From Anniella stebbinsi (taxonomy: Eukaryota > Chordata > Lepidosauria > Squamata > Anniellidae): a stretch of 64,000 bases of DNA. The translations under genes were made by a program, and so were the position numbers. Positions 1 to 11,700 of this stretch are shown piece by piece (position 1 is the stretch's first letter; every line of letters begins with the position of its first letter). The stretch lies in the NCBI GenBank assembly GCA_029215795.1, contig JARDYH010000007.1:62178763-62242762 (forward strand). The letters are read 5' to 3'. The notes under the pieces are model-generated. The model was not told the origin of the DNA, searched no databases, and worked only from the letters and a program-made list of their open reading frames with translations.

Positions 1-420
1 ATCGGGGGGAAATGGGCAGTCAGGGAAAGGGAGCCTAGTTTCTGGGCTTGATGACTTGCGCTTCCTCACCTGCATTAGAAGCCCCGCACATGTGGGAAGC
101 TGGCACCGATGCAATGTCCTGCCCAGGCCAGGCTCCTGTTCAGCATCCTGCTGTGAGCCTCCTTTTGACAACAAAGAGGTTTGGTGCCTGCCGGAGGCAC
201 CTCCAACGCGGTTTGATCGTGCTGGACAGAGCCAGAGGTGGGCGGCTGTAGGAGCAACTGGCTGTGTGTGAGCCTAAGAAGTGAGTGGGGGGGGGGTAGG
301 AATGATGACGATGGAACCCCCCCCCCTTTTGTTTTACGGGAGCCAGTCTTGAAAGGGCTCCGGAGCCCCGGTGGAAGCAATACCCCCCCTCCAAAAAAGT
401 ACAACTAAAATCATAACGCT
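1..420. other. No gene recognised
   Basis: I see no coding exon or repeat I can name here. The stretch contains short G and C homopolymers near 285-325 and 385-395. Confidence 0.5.
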
Positions 421-424
421 CTGA

Positions 425-620
425 TACATCTTACAAACACGATGCCATGGTGGCAACAAGAGAGAGGGCCTTCTCAGTGGTGGCCCCCCAGTTATGGAAC
501 AATCTCCCTGACGAGGCCCTCCTGACATCTGCATTGGTATCTTTTCGATGCCAGGTTGAAACAGCCCTCTTCTCTCAGGCCTCTGGCAGCATACAACGAA
601 TTCAAATTAGCTCTTGGATC
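425..620 (+). mobile_element. L2/CR1-like LINE 3' fragment (C-terminal ORF2 relic)
   Basis: The plus-strand translation around 447-590 reads like the C-terminal tail of non-LTR retrotransposon ORF2 proteins of the L2/CR1 group: a RERAFSVVAPQLWN motif followed by a hydrophobic and basic segment ending in LFSQ. The frame stops soon after and no reverse transcriptase domain precedes it, so this is a 5'-truncated insertion. A related tail occurs at about 49,690. Family assignment is from memory of such tails and is moderately sure. Confidence 0.55.
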
Positions 621-639
621 GACTTTGGTTGATGGTTTA

Positions 640-1688
640 ACAAATTGTTTTGAGATTAATATAGTCTGTGTGTGTGTCATCTGTTTATGTGGTTTTATGT
701 AAATGCCTTTCTTTTTGTGTTTTTTAGAATGGGTTTTAAGTTTTGTGATCCATCCAGAGAGCTTCAGCTGTGGGGTGGGATAGAAATGTCATACGTGAAA
801 TGAAAGACGTGAATGCTCTTAGTGCCCCTCATGGTTTCTTCAGTAAGGAGAGCCAGAAGCAGCAGTCAAAGATCATGGTCTCTCACCAAATGTAGAGTTC
901 GCTGGCATGCTTCCCTCCGCCTCCCTACTTCTTGAGAAAACCAGGATGATCTGAATTTCATTCTTGTTCCTCCACCGTTGATCTACTTAGGAAAGAAGGC
1001 GGGAGAAATAGCTGCCAATCTAGAAGTCCGTGTTTTTGGAAAGCAGACTGAGATTTGCAATGCATAACATTCTGTTATGCATCGCAATCACTTTCTTCTC
1101 CTTTTAATCCCCCCTAATCTCTCGCTCATGATATCCTGGAACAAGAACAGATCGTCCAGAACCCTCACTTGGAGAAAGGCTGAGACACCTTCAAACGCCT
1201 TCTGTCCTTCGTGGCGTGATCCACATCCTTGGTCCTGAAAATCATCTTTGGCCCCAGGGTGCAAAAGCTCACCCCCCCACCCCTGGGCAAAGCTGGCTCT
1301 CCGGGGTTCCCCAAATGGACCCCCCTTCCCCCTAAACTGTCCATGAAATGCCTCCCCTAAGGGCTCTGTTACTAGCAGTCAGTGCTTGAGGCAAAAATAT
1401 GCTGGTATTTCAGCTATGTGTTGGTCCCTGCCACTTTTGCCTTTGGGCCGCTCATCACTAGAATGCAGCCCCAAAAACTTCTCCAAAATGGAATTTGGCC
1501 CTCTGAATGAAAGCAGCTCTACACCCATTTTAGTCCTTGGAATGAAAGTCTGACTCTCTTTGCAGGTGAGAGCTTCCTTCGTTTGGGGACATGTTCCTCT
1601 GGGTTGCTGGGACAGCCCTCCATGGGGTGTGCTGAAAATTTATCGTAGTGTGCTGAAAATTTCTCCCATGAGAATTTCGGCCTTTCTC
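640..1688. other. No gene recognised
   Basis: No credible coding exon is visible. Positions 1,430-1,520 resemble 15,290-15,400 and 53,100-53,220, which suggests a short dispersed repeat that I cannot name. Confidence 0.4.
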
Positions 1689-2120
1689 ATTCAATTTAAT
1701 AGAATCATAGAATAGTAGAGTTGGAAGGGGCCTATAAGGCCATCAAGTCCAATCCCCTGCTCAATGCAGGAATCAACCTTAAAGCATCCCTGACAGATGG
1801 TTGTCCAGCTGCCTCTTGAATGTCTCTAGTGTGGGAGATCCCACCACCTCCCTAGGTCATTGGTTCCATTGTCCTACTGCTCGGTCAGGAAGTTTTTCCT
1901 GATGTCCAACTGGAATCTGGCTTCCTGTAACTTGAGCCCATTATCCCGTGTCCTGCACTCTGGGTTGATGGAGAAGAGATCCTGGCCCTCCTCTGTGTGA
2001 CAACCTTTCAAGGAAGAATGCTAACATGTCTCCCCTCAGTCTTCTCTTCTCCAGGCTAAACATGCCCAGTTCTTTCAGTCTCTCCTCATAGGGCTTTGTT
2101 TCCAGACCCCTTTTACAGAT
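1689..2120 (+). mobile_element. CR1-type LINE 3' fragment
   Basis: The stretch starts with the AGAATCATAGAAT / GAGTTGGAAGGGGCC block typical of sauropsid CR1 3' regions and continues with the 'ctcctagtgtgggagatccc' and 'aggaagtttttcctgatgtcc' type segments. A second, shorter copy is at 17,123-17,370. It is 5'-truncated with no intact ORF. Sauropsid CR1 copies are normally truncated in this way. Confidence 0.75.
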
Positions 2121-2203
2121 TCAGGAAAGTCCTGAATCTGTAAAAGACAGCATGACTTAGCAAAGCCCATCATATCCATCTAGAAAAACCACCACGAGCG
2201 AGA

Positions 2204-2204
<1 letters not shown>

Positions 2205-2252
<48 letters not shown>
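2205..2252. repeat. (AAT)n microsatellite
   Basis: About 16 uninterrupted AAT units. The long poly-Tyr reading on the minus strand is only a product of this repeat. Confidence 0.97.
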
Positions 2253-2466
2253 GATGGGAAGAGTAAACAAATCTCTGGAATGTGGGGGCAGGCAAAGGGA
2301 GAGGTGCCGCAGAACATTAGCAGGTGGAGCCGTCAGCCGCTCTGGGGTGCAGAGATAAATGCATCTTAAACTAGACCTAACCATGAGCCTGCAATCCTTA
2401 ATTATGCTGACTTGAAAATGATCTCCACCAAATTTGGGAGGTCTGGATTCAAAAGGATGGGATTGC

Positions 2467-2500
<34 letters not shown>
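2467..2500. repeat. (ATT)n microsatellite
   Basis: About 11 ATT units, followed by an AT-rich segment to 2,650 that resembles the tail of an old interspersed repeat. Confidence 0.95.
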
Positions 2501-2739
2501 TCCCACCTTTTTCCCAATAATGGGACTCAAGGCAGCTTACAAATGAAAACATGTACAGTTAAAACAAATAGTGATATACAAAAATAAAAAATATAATTAA
2601 ACATAGTACAATTTTAAAATATTTAAAAAAATTTAAAGCATTTTAAATGCACATATGGGACCTCATTCATGCCACAGAGTTGCGCTTTGTGCCTTCTGTC
2701 CCTCCACACCCAATATCTGTGTCCTGGTACCAGCAGGAC

Positions 2740-2850
2740 TAGCAGAAGTTTCTTTAGACAAAGTCAGACCATTGGTCCATCTAGCCTAGTACTGCCAGAA
2801 CTGACTGGCAGCAACGGCTCCCCAAAGTCTCAGCAGGGTTTTTTGCAGCA
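2740..2850 (-). mobile_element. tRNA-derived SINE body fragment
   Basis: On the minus strand this reads as the body of the reptile SINE seen intact at 21,270-21,460, with GCCAGTC and GATGGACCAATGGTCTGAC-type segments. The tRNA-like head is missing or badly diverged here. Confidence 0.6.
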
Positions 2851-2904
2851 GATTGAACGTGGGGCCTTAGAAACATCGGACGAGGAAAGATAATGTGGCA
2901 CAGA

Positions 2905-3065
2905 GATGGGAGCAGAGGAAGCTTCCTTATATGGAGTTTATCTAGTCCAGGCTCTCTGGGGTTTCAGGCTGGAGTTTTTCCTGCCCTGCCTGGAGAGGGC
3001 AGGATTGAACCTGAGACGTTCTGCGTGCAAAGCAGGGGCTGTGCCGCTGAGCCATGGCCCTTCCC
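2905..3065 (-). mobile_element. tRNA-derived SINE, degenerate copy
   Basis: The tRNA-like head is at the right (GCTCAGCGGCACAGCC on the minus strand, with a B-box-like GGTTCAATCC), followed by the 'ctggagagccc...' body reading leftwards. It belongs to the same family as the copies at 21.3, 38.3, 48.3 and 59.0 kb. Confidence 0.6.
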
Positions 3066-3910
3066 CACCTCTGCATTCATACATGCACACAAACGCACAC
3101 ACCATTGCTTCTTTGCTGGATACCTCCAGGTGCTGCATTTGACTGGACAAAGTCACCCTCAGCCAGGTGTCATGCAAGTCCGGTCCTCCCTCTCCCATCC
3201 CAGGTAATATATAACTACGAGCTGGAGCAGACTGGCCAGGAATGCGAAGAGGGCTCCTTCGGCCACTCTGTCTTCTGGAGAGGAACTCAGCCATGCTTCA
3301 GTCTCTCCTGGAAATACTTGCGGAGCTTCTAGTGTTTTCCTCCTTCTTGCCACAACGTTTCTTGCAGGCATGAATTCCAGTTGACCGAGGGAGCTGTCCC
3401 AGGTCGTCTTCTGCCAACGCTGCTCCTTGATCGTTCCATTAAGCCTGGGATCGTTGCCAGCGAAAATGTCCATCCTGGCCATGCTTCACAAGAGAAGATG
3501 ACAGGATCTTGGAAAGAGAGAGGCTAGCCGCAGTCAAAACACACCTGTCTGCCTTGGGGAATGTGCCAGTGTGACCAGCAAAGCACAGCCCCCGTTTGTC
3601 CCTTTCAAAGGGCCACTAACACCATGAAATCCTGGTTGGTTCTGGAATGTCGTTCTCTTGGCCACCGGGGCCAAAAGCTGGGGAATGCAGGCACCGTCCT
3701 GCCTTGACTTCGCATCCCTAAAATGCCAACAGGATGTGGGTTGCCATGCAGAGCACATGTGGGACGTCATACTGCTCTGGACAGGGCTGCCACCGCTTCC
3801 CCTCCCCGCTTTAAACTGGCCTCATTCCAGGGCTTTTCAACCAACCGGACCTGAAGAAATTGAGCAGGAAATCTGGCTTCCCTTTGCTTCATCTCCATAT
3901 GAAGGGCAGC
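3066..3910. other. No gene recognised
   Basis: No coding exon or nameable repeat is seen between the SINE and the Harbinger MITE. Confidence 0.4.
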
Positions 3911-3913
3911 TTA
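3911..3913. repeat. TTA target-site duplication, left of MITE
   Basis: TTA lies directly before the GGCC terminus and is matched by TTA at 4,269-4,271. A 3-bp TWA duplication is the known signature of PIF/Harbinger insertion. Confidence 0.8.
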
Positions 3914-4268
3914 GGCCCCCTCTAGAAGGATGCGCTTTTGCGCCCGGTTCTGCGATTATGCGCATTATCGCAGATGCGCATTTACTTCTAATCCCTCTGC
4001 ACGGGAGGCGGCGAGAGGCGGCGAAGCGCATTAATAGATGTCCAAAAAGCGCTTTACAAGAAGTTAATGCGCATAATCGCTTGTTCACACGGGGAAAATG
4101 CGCTTTAACGGCCGGAGCAAAATAAAACTCGCGATTTAACGCGCATTCGAAAATGCGCATTATCAGAGAGATAATGCGCCTCTACACCCGTTTTGCGCTC
4201 CGTTCTTGTAGAGGTAAAATTTATAATGAGCCTTCAAAGAGCATTAAACCTCTCTTGTAGAGGCACCC
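3914..4268 (-). mobile_element. 355-bp Harbinger MITE, deletion derivative of the 26-37 kb element
   Basis: The left 150 bp match the inverted right end of the large element (ATGCGCTTTTGCGCCCG, then ATTATGCGCA, then CCCTCTGCACGGGAGGC). The right 170 bp match its inverted left end (GAAGGCTCATTATAAATTTT, GAGCGCAAAACGGG-like, AATGCGCGTTAAAT). It therefore lies in the opposite orientation and keeps both ends with the coding interior lost. TIRs begin GGCCCCCTCTA and, inverted at the other end, GGGTGCCTCTA. Flanking TTA duplications are intact. It has no coding capacity and would need a transposase in trans. Confidence 0.9.
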
Positions 4269-4271
4269 TTA

Positions 4272-7200
4272 TTCCCACGCTTTGCCTGCATGTCAGGCAG
4301 CTCTTCAAAGCCACAGGTGGGAGACAAGGGCAGGTTGGCAGCCGCATTGCCAGGCAAGGAAAGGAGGAGGTCGAGGGGGAATCGGCAAGAGGTACTTTTA
4401 TTTTCAGATGCTGCCTATTAGCTGAAAAGGGCGCATGAGTCCGTTCACAATCATAATGCCGTCACACAATAAAATCAAGAGCAAATTGCATAAAAGCAAT
4501 AACTGCAAAGAGATAAACCTGCTGATCAGCAGTGCGATAACTATGTTTTTTTAAAAAAAACAACACCTGTCATGGGGTTCATTTTATTTCTTTTTATTGT
4601 AGTGTGTTGTGAGTCCTACAGACCATTTATTCAGTCAGGGGATGAAGTGCTGTTGAGGCTGGCCATGGGCAGCACTTTGGAGGATACCAGGTCTTGGGGA
4701 GGGCACCTCAGAGGCCGAATGAGAAGCCAGGACCAAGTGGCAAGAGGCTACACCAGAACCCAGGCAGGTCTTGCTACTCAAGCAAAGATCCAGGAGGAGC
4801 CAATGCCAAGTGTGGGCGGAGTCAATCTAGATGATTCTTCCCTGAGAAGCAGTAGTGACACAGGTCACCACCTGGAACAGTGCTCAGCAGTTCCTGACCG
4901 GTAAGGAGTGCGGTCTCCATTCATCTCCAGCCGCTGCATGTGCAGACACTGTTTGATAGGACTGCAGCATTGACTTGATAAGTTAAATTAATTGGTTTAT
5001 TTTAAAAAATGTTCAGTTCAAATAAACTAACTTATTAATGGGCATCTGTTGCTTTTAAGATTATTTGTAATACAAGTACTACTTAATATGGTAGAGGGAA
5101 AGAGCTGTCAATTTTTTCCCTCAACATGGGTTACCTCACACAGTAATGTCTGACAATGGGCCTCAGTTCTTGAGGTCAGGATTTTTAAAAAGTGGCAAGG
5201 CTCTGTGGATTTGCCACGTAACACTGAGCCCGTCTAATGGGCTTGTGGAAAGGGGGTGAAAACCACAAAAACATTACAGAAGAAAGCCCCTGCCTCAGTT
5301 GGGGACCCTATTTTGCCATTTTGAATTACAAATCAACTCCTTTGGCTTCCTGCCTGCTGAAATATTATTTAACAGGATGCTGTGAACTTGATTGGCTGGG
5401 CTGAAGGAACACTTCACGGCTGTGATCCTGCTAGGGATGGGCAAAACTGTCAGTTTCACATTTGTTCAGTTTCTCATTTTTCCAACCTTAAGTTTAGTTT
5501 GGCCCACATTCCACATCAATGAAAGAATTTATTTTTAATCCGCATGAAAATTTGTATGCATTTTTGCAAGCTATTTTCCCTATAGTAATGTGTTTCTGTG
5601 CATTATTTTTACTATTGTGCGTAGTTTTATGCACACTGTTAACTAATGTGTGGATTTTTTTCAACTTTCTCCTGATTTGTGCATTTTTATTTTGTTTACA
5701 TTTTTTTCCTTTCTGTGGAGAACAGTAGCACTATATTTGTGATTTCTGTCCCAGTTTCCTCATTTGTTCAACAGGTGCGAATTTGGCAAATTTACACAAA
5801 AAAATTGGATGGAAGAAATTTCTCACCTGTGTCTAGACACTGCTGTTTACAGGTGTGGACACAGTAAACAAAAACAAATAATCCTTATGACGTTGGGTTT
5901 CAGTACTGGAGACCCTTTGATTATCTTTGTGTGAGGTTGCTCTATAGCAGGGGGTGGGCCATATGCAACCCCCACAATGCCCCAATGAGGCCCCCATGAT
6001 CACCACCACCCCAAAATCTGGGGCTACATCAAAAATCTTTTTTTTTTAATTGCAAACAAAATCGCATCAGGAGCTGTTTGCAAGGTAATTTTGACTCCTT
6101 TTGGATGCTACAACGACCAAGGATGGCATTTTGCTCCCTGCCCCCCTGTTTTGGCACCTGTGGGGGGGTCTGACCCATGGGATGGTCTGGGGGGGATGAA
6201 ATGGCCCTGGACCTCCTGAGGTTGCCTACCTCTGCTCTATAATTTTGCAAAGTACTAACTCATGGCGGAAACGTACCATCTTAAGTGAAGCAGTTTGCCA
6301 TTTGTTCATGACAGCCGGAATCTAGGAAAAACAGACTTGGGAAAACATCCTAGAGGCAAAGATGGAAGGAGAAAGAGGCCTTGATCCCACTGGTTACAGA
6401 ACAGCCTGACATTGTTTGCAAGCACACACCAGAAAAGGCTGTTGGGCAGTGTCAATGTGCAGGATACTCGGTAATAGGATATTGTTTTTAAAAAAGGCTG
6501 GGAGGGAGAGAGATGCGGGAATCGTTCAGTCTCTTTAAGACTTGTTGAATAAATGCTGTTGATGTTAAGGAGAACTAGCCGAGACCGGCTGAGTTAGCTG
6601 GAAGTGGGGGAGGCATTTGCACCGCAGAAAATGTGTTCTTTACGGATTAGGGTTGGTTTTCTTGACAAGCAGATGTCTGGTTTATTGACAGAGAAAAGGG
6701 CAGATCGTCAATAATGTTCCAGGCTTCTATGTATCTCCAAGAAGCATCCTGCTGCTCTTACTCTCTGGTTCACGTCCCTCTGCAGGTCTCCTGCAACTGG
6801 CCACAGTCCCCGTTGCAACCGGTCCTGTGCAGTCCTTATTCAGCTAAGGTCAGCAACACATTCTTGCATTTTAATCTTTCCATAATATAAATCTACAACG
6901 ATGACCCTATATGCACCGTCCCCAACCTGGCACCCTGTGGTGGACTACAACTCCCATTTTTCCAACCATCATGACCAATACATTTTACAAGAAGACGATG
7001 CACATGGATCACTTCAAGTGCTCTCATAAATGCAAAGTTGTCACTGTAATTAAACTTATAAGCCCGGTTCTGTCCACTGAGCCTCCAACATTTTGCTAGC
7101 AGGATGGAGCTCAGTCTCAGTTCAAAGGTCAGAGGAGCAGCAAAATAGATTTCACAGGAGATTTAACAAGCTCGCCCTCTCCTCCTCCAAGTAGCAAAGC

Positions 7201-7644
7201 GGAGTCCCAATAGCTCACTGTTGAATCACCGGTGGTGTCCATTTTAGGAGCCCCTTCCCATAGGCTGTTGCTTTGGTTTCCTCTGCAAATTTTGGCAAAT
7301 CAGATAGTTGGAGGGAGAGGGGGGGGAGTGGCCATTGGGGAAACCTGGAAGGTTGGATTGGGACCCAAGGAGGGCCCGTTTGACCCCTGGGCCTGAATGA
7401 AAAAGGCATGCCTTTATTTCAGAGAGGAGACCTCCCAAATCAACAGACCTCAGAGCTGTTTCACGCCTTACACCCAAATCTGGTTTAACACAAGGAGACC
7501 CTGCCACTCCCATCTGCACCCCATCTTCCAGGGGGATGTGCATCCTTTCAAAGGCCAATTTGCCCCATTTGTCTGGGCCAACCTCATGGGGCGTGATGGG
7601 AAATCGACATGGTGGCTGGAATCACCTGGCTGGCGGCACTCAGG
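4272..7644. other. No gene recognised
   Basis: No coding exon is supported. An AT-rich stretch at 5,450-5,880 gives hydrophobic translations that are composition artefacts. Positions 6,910-6,975 contain a 'ggactacaactccca' core also seen at many other places in the window (for example 12.6, 43.4, 48.8, 53.7 and 55.8 kb), indicating a short dispersed repeat. Confidence 0.4.
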
Positions 7645-7646
7645 TA

Positions 7647-7953
7647 GGCTGACCAGATAAAATCCAAGTCAGGGCTCATGTAACTTTAACAGTTGTAGAG
7701 AAAAAGGAATTTCAGCCAGCATGCAATTAGTACCTGGTGATATTCCCTCTTCATCACAACAGTTAAAGTTGCAGGCACTATACTAGAGTGACCATATACA
7801 AAAGAAGGCAGGGCCCCTGCAACTTTAACTGTTGTGATGAAGAAGGAATTTCACCAGGGACTAATTGCATACAAATGACACTGGCTGAAATTCCCTTTTC
7901 TCTACAACTGTTAAAGTGACATGAGCCCTGACCTGGATTTTATCTGGTCACCC
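7647..7953. mobile_element. Palindromic MITE with TA flanks (Tc1/mariner-like)
   Basis: A fold-back element of about 307 bp. The ends read GGCTGACCAGATAAAATCC and, inverted, GGGTGACCAGATAAAATCC. TA occurs directly outside both (7,645-7,646 and 7,954-7,955). Internal arms contain CTTTAACAGTTGTAGAGAAA and its inverse. Related copies lie at 19.3, 25.2, 32.0 and 51.4 kb, and fragments lie in the introns of Harbinger gene A. The TA flank suggests Tc1/mariner mobilisation, but no transposase is present to prove it. Confidence 0.75.
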
Positions 7954-8079
7954 TACACTTAGGGCGCTGCTGCTGCCCCTGCCTGCCACCCCCGCCTAAG
8001 CCTGCCCTGCTCCACGTGCAGAGGCGGCGGCCATCCAGACGTGAAGGCCCCCCTCAAACCGAGGGGTTCGCCTCAAAGC

Positions 8080-8770
8080 ATGCCGCTCAGCCTTCGCCGA
8101 CATGTTGGGCTTCGGCTAGCTGGCGGGGGGATTGTGGGAGGTGTAGTCCACATGTCTGGAGAGCCGGGCTGATGTAGCGGCTGAAGGCAGGGGGGCAGCA
8201 CGGGCCCCTCGCTTCCTCCCTGGGAGTTGCTCCGGTGGGGGTCCTGCGGTCCGGACCGAGTTTGCCTCCAAGCAGCGCGAGTCGTTCCCCGTGGAGCTTC
8301 CGACGCACCGGCGGTTCCTTTTTCTCAGCACCTCCCAACTGGCTCTTGCCCGATTCATCCTCGTGGGCTCACAAACGGACCGGGGGGGGGGGGGTTCGTG
8401 TGTGCGCAGCTCCAACCCCCAGCCTCGGAGACGCCGCTGCTGCCTCCTCCTCCTCGTCAGCCGCGCCTCGGCGCTGGCGATCTCCACGCTGCTACCATCG
8501 CTTTCTGTTCCTCTGCAGGGAGACGAAGTTTCGCTTTCACGTTCCCCAAGCCGGCTGCTGCCTTGGAGACCGAGGAGCGGCCGATTGCAAGAACAACAAC
8601 CGCCACCGCCACGGGCAAGCCCGAGGGAGCATCGCCTCCTCCCAGGCCTCGCCGGGGCGCCGAAGGTCTCGGGGGATGCTGAGCGCCCTCGGAGAAGCGA
8701 TCTTAGGGCAACGGGTGCTGCTCACGCACTGGCCCGTCGCTTTCTGGTGGACGTTTTTCTTTCTGAAATT
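8080..8770. promoter_or_regulatory. CpG island, possible promoter of an unidentified gene
   Basis: This is a sharply GC- and CpG-rich block of about 700 bp between ordinary sequences. Long overlapping open frames on both strands reflect low stop-codon frequency in GC-rich DNA; none shows a recognisable domain, and I found no first-exon donor I trust. Positions 8,131-8,150 read on the minus strand as GGACTACACCTCCCA, which resembles ZNF143-type promoter motifs but also the dispersed repeat core seen elsewhere. The direction of transcription and the gene are unknown. Confidence 0.5.
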
Positions 8771-11700
8771 CTGCACCAAAGTAGAAAGGTCTCCCCCCCC
8801 TCCCCACACGCACCCACTCCACAAATAAATACCTAACATTTTCTGGCTTCGTAAGATTTCGGCACATGTTGGCTGGACGTTTTCAAGTATATCTTAAGGA
8901 CTAGAAACTTAGTTGTTGTTTTTTGGGAGGAATGAAAGCTGGGAGTGGTAAGATGCTGCACCTGGTGTCCGATTTGATCCATTTCCTGCACTTACGTGGA
9001 ATAGGTGTAGCGTCAGGTGGCTCTCGGGGATTGGGAGCTATTTTGAACACTGCGGTGGAAAAGGTTCTCTGGCTGTTCGCTGTGGGGAATTTTGTAAGGG
9101 TAGAAAGACCACGTTTGGGCTGATCTCTGATTGCAGCACATTCTGAACTGGTCTAGGCATGATGAATAGGACAGGTGTGCACATCTGTAGGCCTTAGGGC
9201 GAGCATGTGTTCTCTTTTTTACAGAAGACAGTCCTCTATTGGAAGGACGGGAAGGGGTGCCTAACCATTCCCTCCTGGCGCTGTTTTCCTGATCTAAAGG
9301 GCAGCCTGAAGCTCCAGCCTGCTCCTCCTCCACTCCAGTAGATAGAAATCCAGCCAGGAGCCAGGGGGCTGTGGGGTTTTAGCTTGTTTGGAAAGGGGTC
9401 TGCAGGCCGGCCCAGCTCCTCTGCACATGCGCTGTTGGATCAGAACCTGAGTGTGTGCATGTGTGAGAGAGAGAGCACACACGGAGGAATTAAAAGTAGG
9501 CTTATGTTTGGGGCAGGCAGGCCCAGCTGGGCCCCTCTCCGCTTGAAAGCTGATGTTGACATCAGCCCGCTGCAATAAACCCTGCCATGAATGCCTGTGT
9601 GTAAAAGGAGCGCATTGAGTAACATGCTCTAAGCCGCTGGTGTTTGTGGCCGGCGCCTCCAGCCTCTTTGCATGCATGTCTTTTGTGCTATAAATAATCC
9701 CACGGCTTCTCTGGAAGGGAAAACCTCCTTTCCTGAGTACGCAATGGCTCCCTGGCAGAGGGCCAGGCACACCCCAGTGGCGGAGCGCCAAGCGGGCCTG
9801 GTCCTGCTGCTGGAGGTCAAACCAGGCCTTCCTTCGACAGGGTGAGAAAGGCGTCCTCTTCGTGCCCGGTTTGCCAGGAACAGGAGGGGGAAAGAACATG
9901 GGGAGGGGGGCTTGCGAACCTCCTCCTTGAGCGGGACAGGCGGAGCACATCAAAGCAACAACGGGAAGCAAACCCCTTCCTTCCTTCCTTCCTTGCCTCT
10001 TATTTATAAAGATGTTTTGAGATGGTTCTGGTTGCTCCCACTCTACATACAAGCTAGCGTGGCAACTGTGGGACCCACTGTGTGCAGGCAGACCAGGGCC
10101 CTGCCCACAACGTCCCTACTACAGCCCACTCACCCGTCCCGCTGGCACTGGGAACTTTCTGTCTGTTGGCTTATCCTGGGATCCAAGCCCCTGCTTTAAG
10201 GTTTTCTTCCGCTCCTGTCTTTTAGTAGCGATACAGGCTTGTACCTTATTGGCGCTCTTTGTATGGCCGTTGTTTTTACTGGTGCTTCTGCTGCAGTTAT
10301 CCCGCCTAGATGGATGCTCCAAGTCTAGAGGCTGTGCACCTCTGAAATCCAGATGCTGTGCATGAGAAACCAGGGCTGGTGGTGACCTTCTTGCCCTGCT
10401 CCTGAGCTTCCTGGGGGCATCTGGGTTGGCTTCCAATGGAAGCCAGTTGATGGACCTTTGGCTGGTCCAGCAAGGCAAGACACACCTCCTTTAGCAACCT
10501 ATATATACCTCAGTTGAACATAACCACGCAAATGTGCTTGCGGCTTAAATTGGCCCATTCTGGATGTCTTTCTCCATTTCTGTTGGGGCTATTTCGATCT
10601 CGATCTCTCACTTGGATTTTTTAAAGCTGGTGTTTATTCCCAGGAACAGTTCATTGCTGGAAAGCGTCCATTGCCTAGGAAGGGCATGACGAAATCTTTT
10701 CCACCAAATCTTTGGAAAGTTGGACCTTCCATCTTTTTGAATGCCCACAAGTGTTTTCCTCCCCCCCCTTTCCCCCTTCCCCAGGAAAGAATGTGTCGCG
10801 AGAGCTGGAACACGCCTCCCCTCCGCCTCCCCCGCCGTTCTTCTCAGCATCACGAGCCCATCTCTCCATTTGTTCAATTCTGACTTTCCTCTTCATTTCT
10901 CTGGCAGATTCTGTTGGAGAATGCTATTAGTCACCGTGGGCTGCTTCCCACAAGAGGTCTCTTCCTTGGATCAGAAGAGCACGGCGCCATATTGCAAGCC
11001 GCGTCTCTGTTTTTGTAGGTGTACGGCGAGAGTTGTGTTGGGCCAAAGGTTCTCCAGTGGAAGCGTTTGGCCAAATTCAGGTAAGTTCAGGGGTGAACGA
11101 GAGAGAGAGAAACAGTTCATTGGGGCTGCGCTCCTCTCCCCTCCTCCCCCCGCTGCCCTAAGCACCCCTCAAAATAACACTGCGTCACAATCCTGCATAC
11201 AGCTGTGCAAGGACAAAACTCCAGGGAATGAGCCCCCACGGTCAATGCCAAAGACAGATCCGTCTGCAGCCCAAACACACCGAGTTCCAGAGAACAGCTG
11301 GGCTAACGGGAACACACGGCAAGGCACTGGGCACAGATGTTGGATGGGATCCACATTTCAGCCTACTCGGATTAGCTCCATTAGTCATGACTAACTCAAG
11401 CCCCATTCTTTTCATCGGGTCTGCTGTAAGAGTGGCTAAGTCTGGATCCAACCCACTGTGCTCTCATTCTGCACCTAAAACTCGAGGCTTTTCAGCCTGA
11501 GCCTGCAGTGTCCCATCCAGTGGTCTACTCATGAGCAGAGCCTTTACGGACAACAGGTCCCTCATCATCTGGCGGGCCATTGCTGCATTTGGCAGCTGGC
11601 AGGGCCTGTGCTTCTATGCGCCTGTGCTGCTCCCTGGGGCACGGTGGCTGTTCTCATCTGGGGAAACAAGCGATATCTTGAGGAGAAGGACCGAGAGCTC

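Noticed and set aside
2157..2384. Minus-strand ORF with a run of Tyr
   Set aside because: Produced entirely by the (AAT)n microsatellite.
5519..5867. Hydrophobic ORFs resembling membrane proteins
   Set aside because: T-rich low-complexity DNA gives Phe/Leu-rich translations by chance; no conserved feature.
8227..8836. Several overlapping ORFs of 150-200 codons in the 8-kb CpG island
   Set aside because: They overlap in different frames and strands, have Pro/Arg/Ser-rich composition of GC-rich DNA and no domain.
9294..10052. 252-codon minus-strand ORF
   Set aside because: No domain or family resemblance and no codon-level sign of selection visible; it runs through ordinary non-coding sequence.
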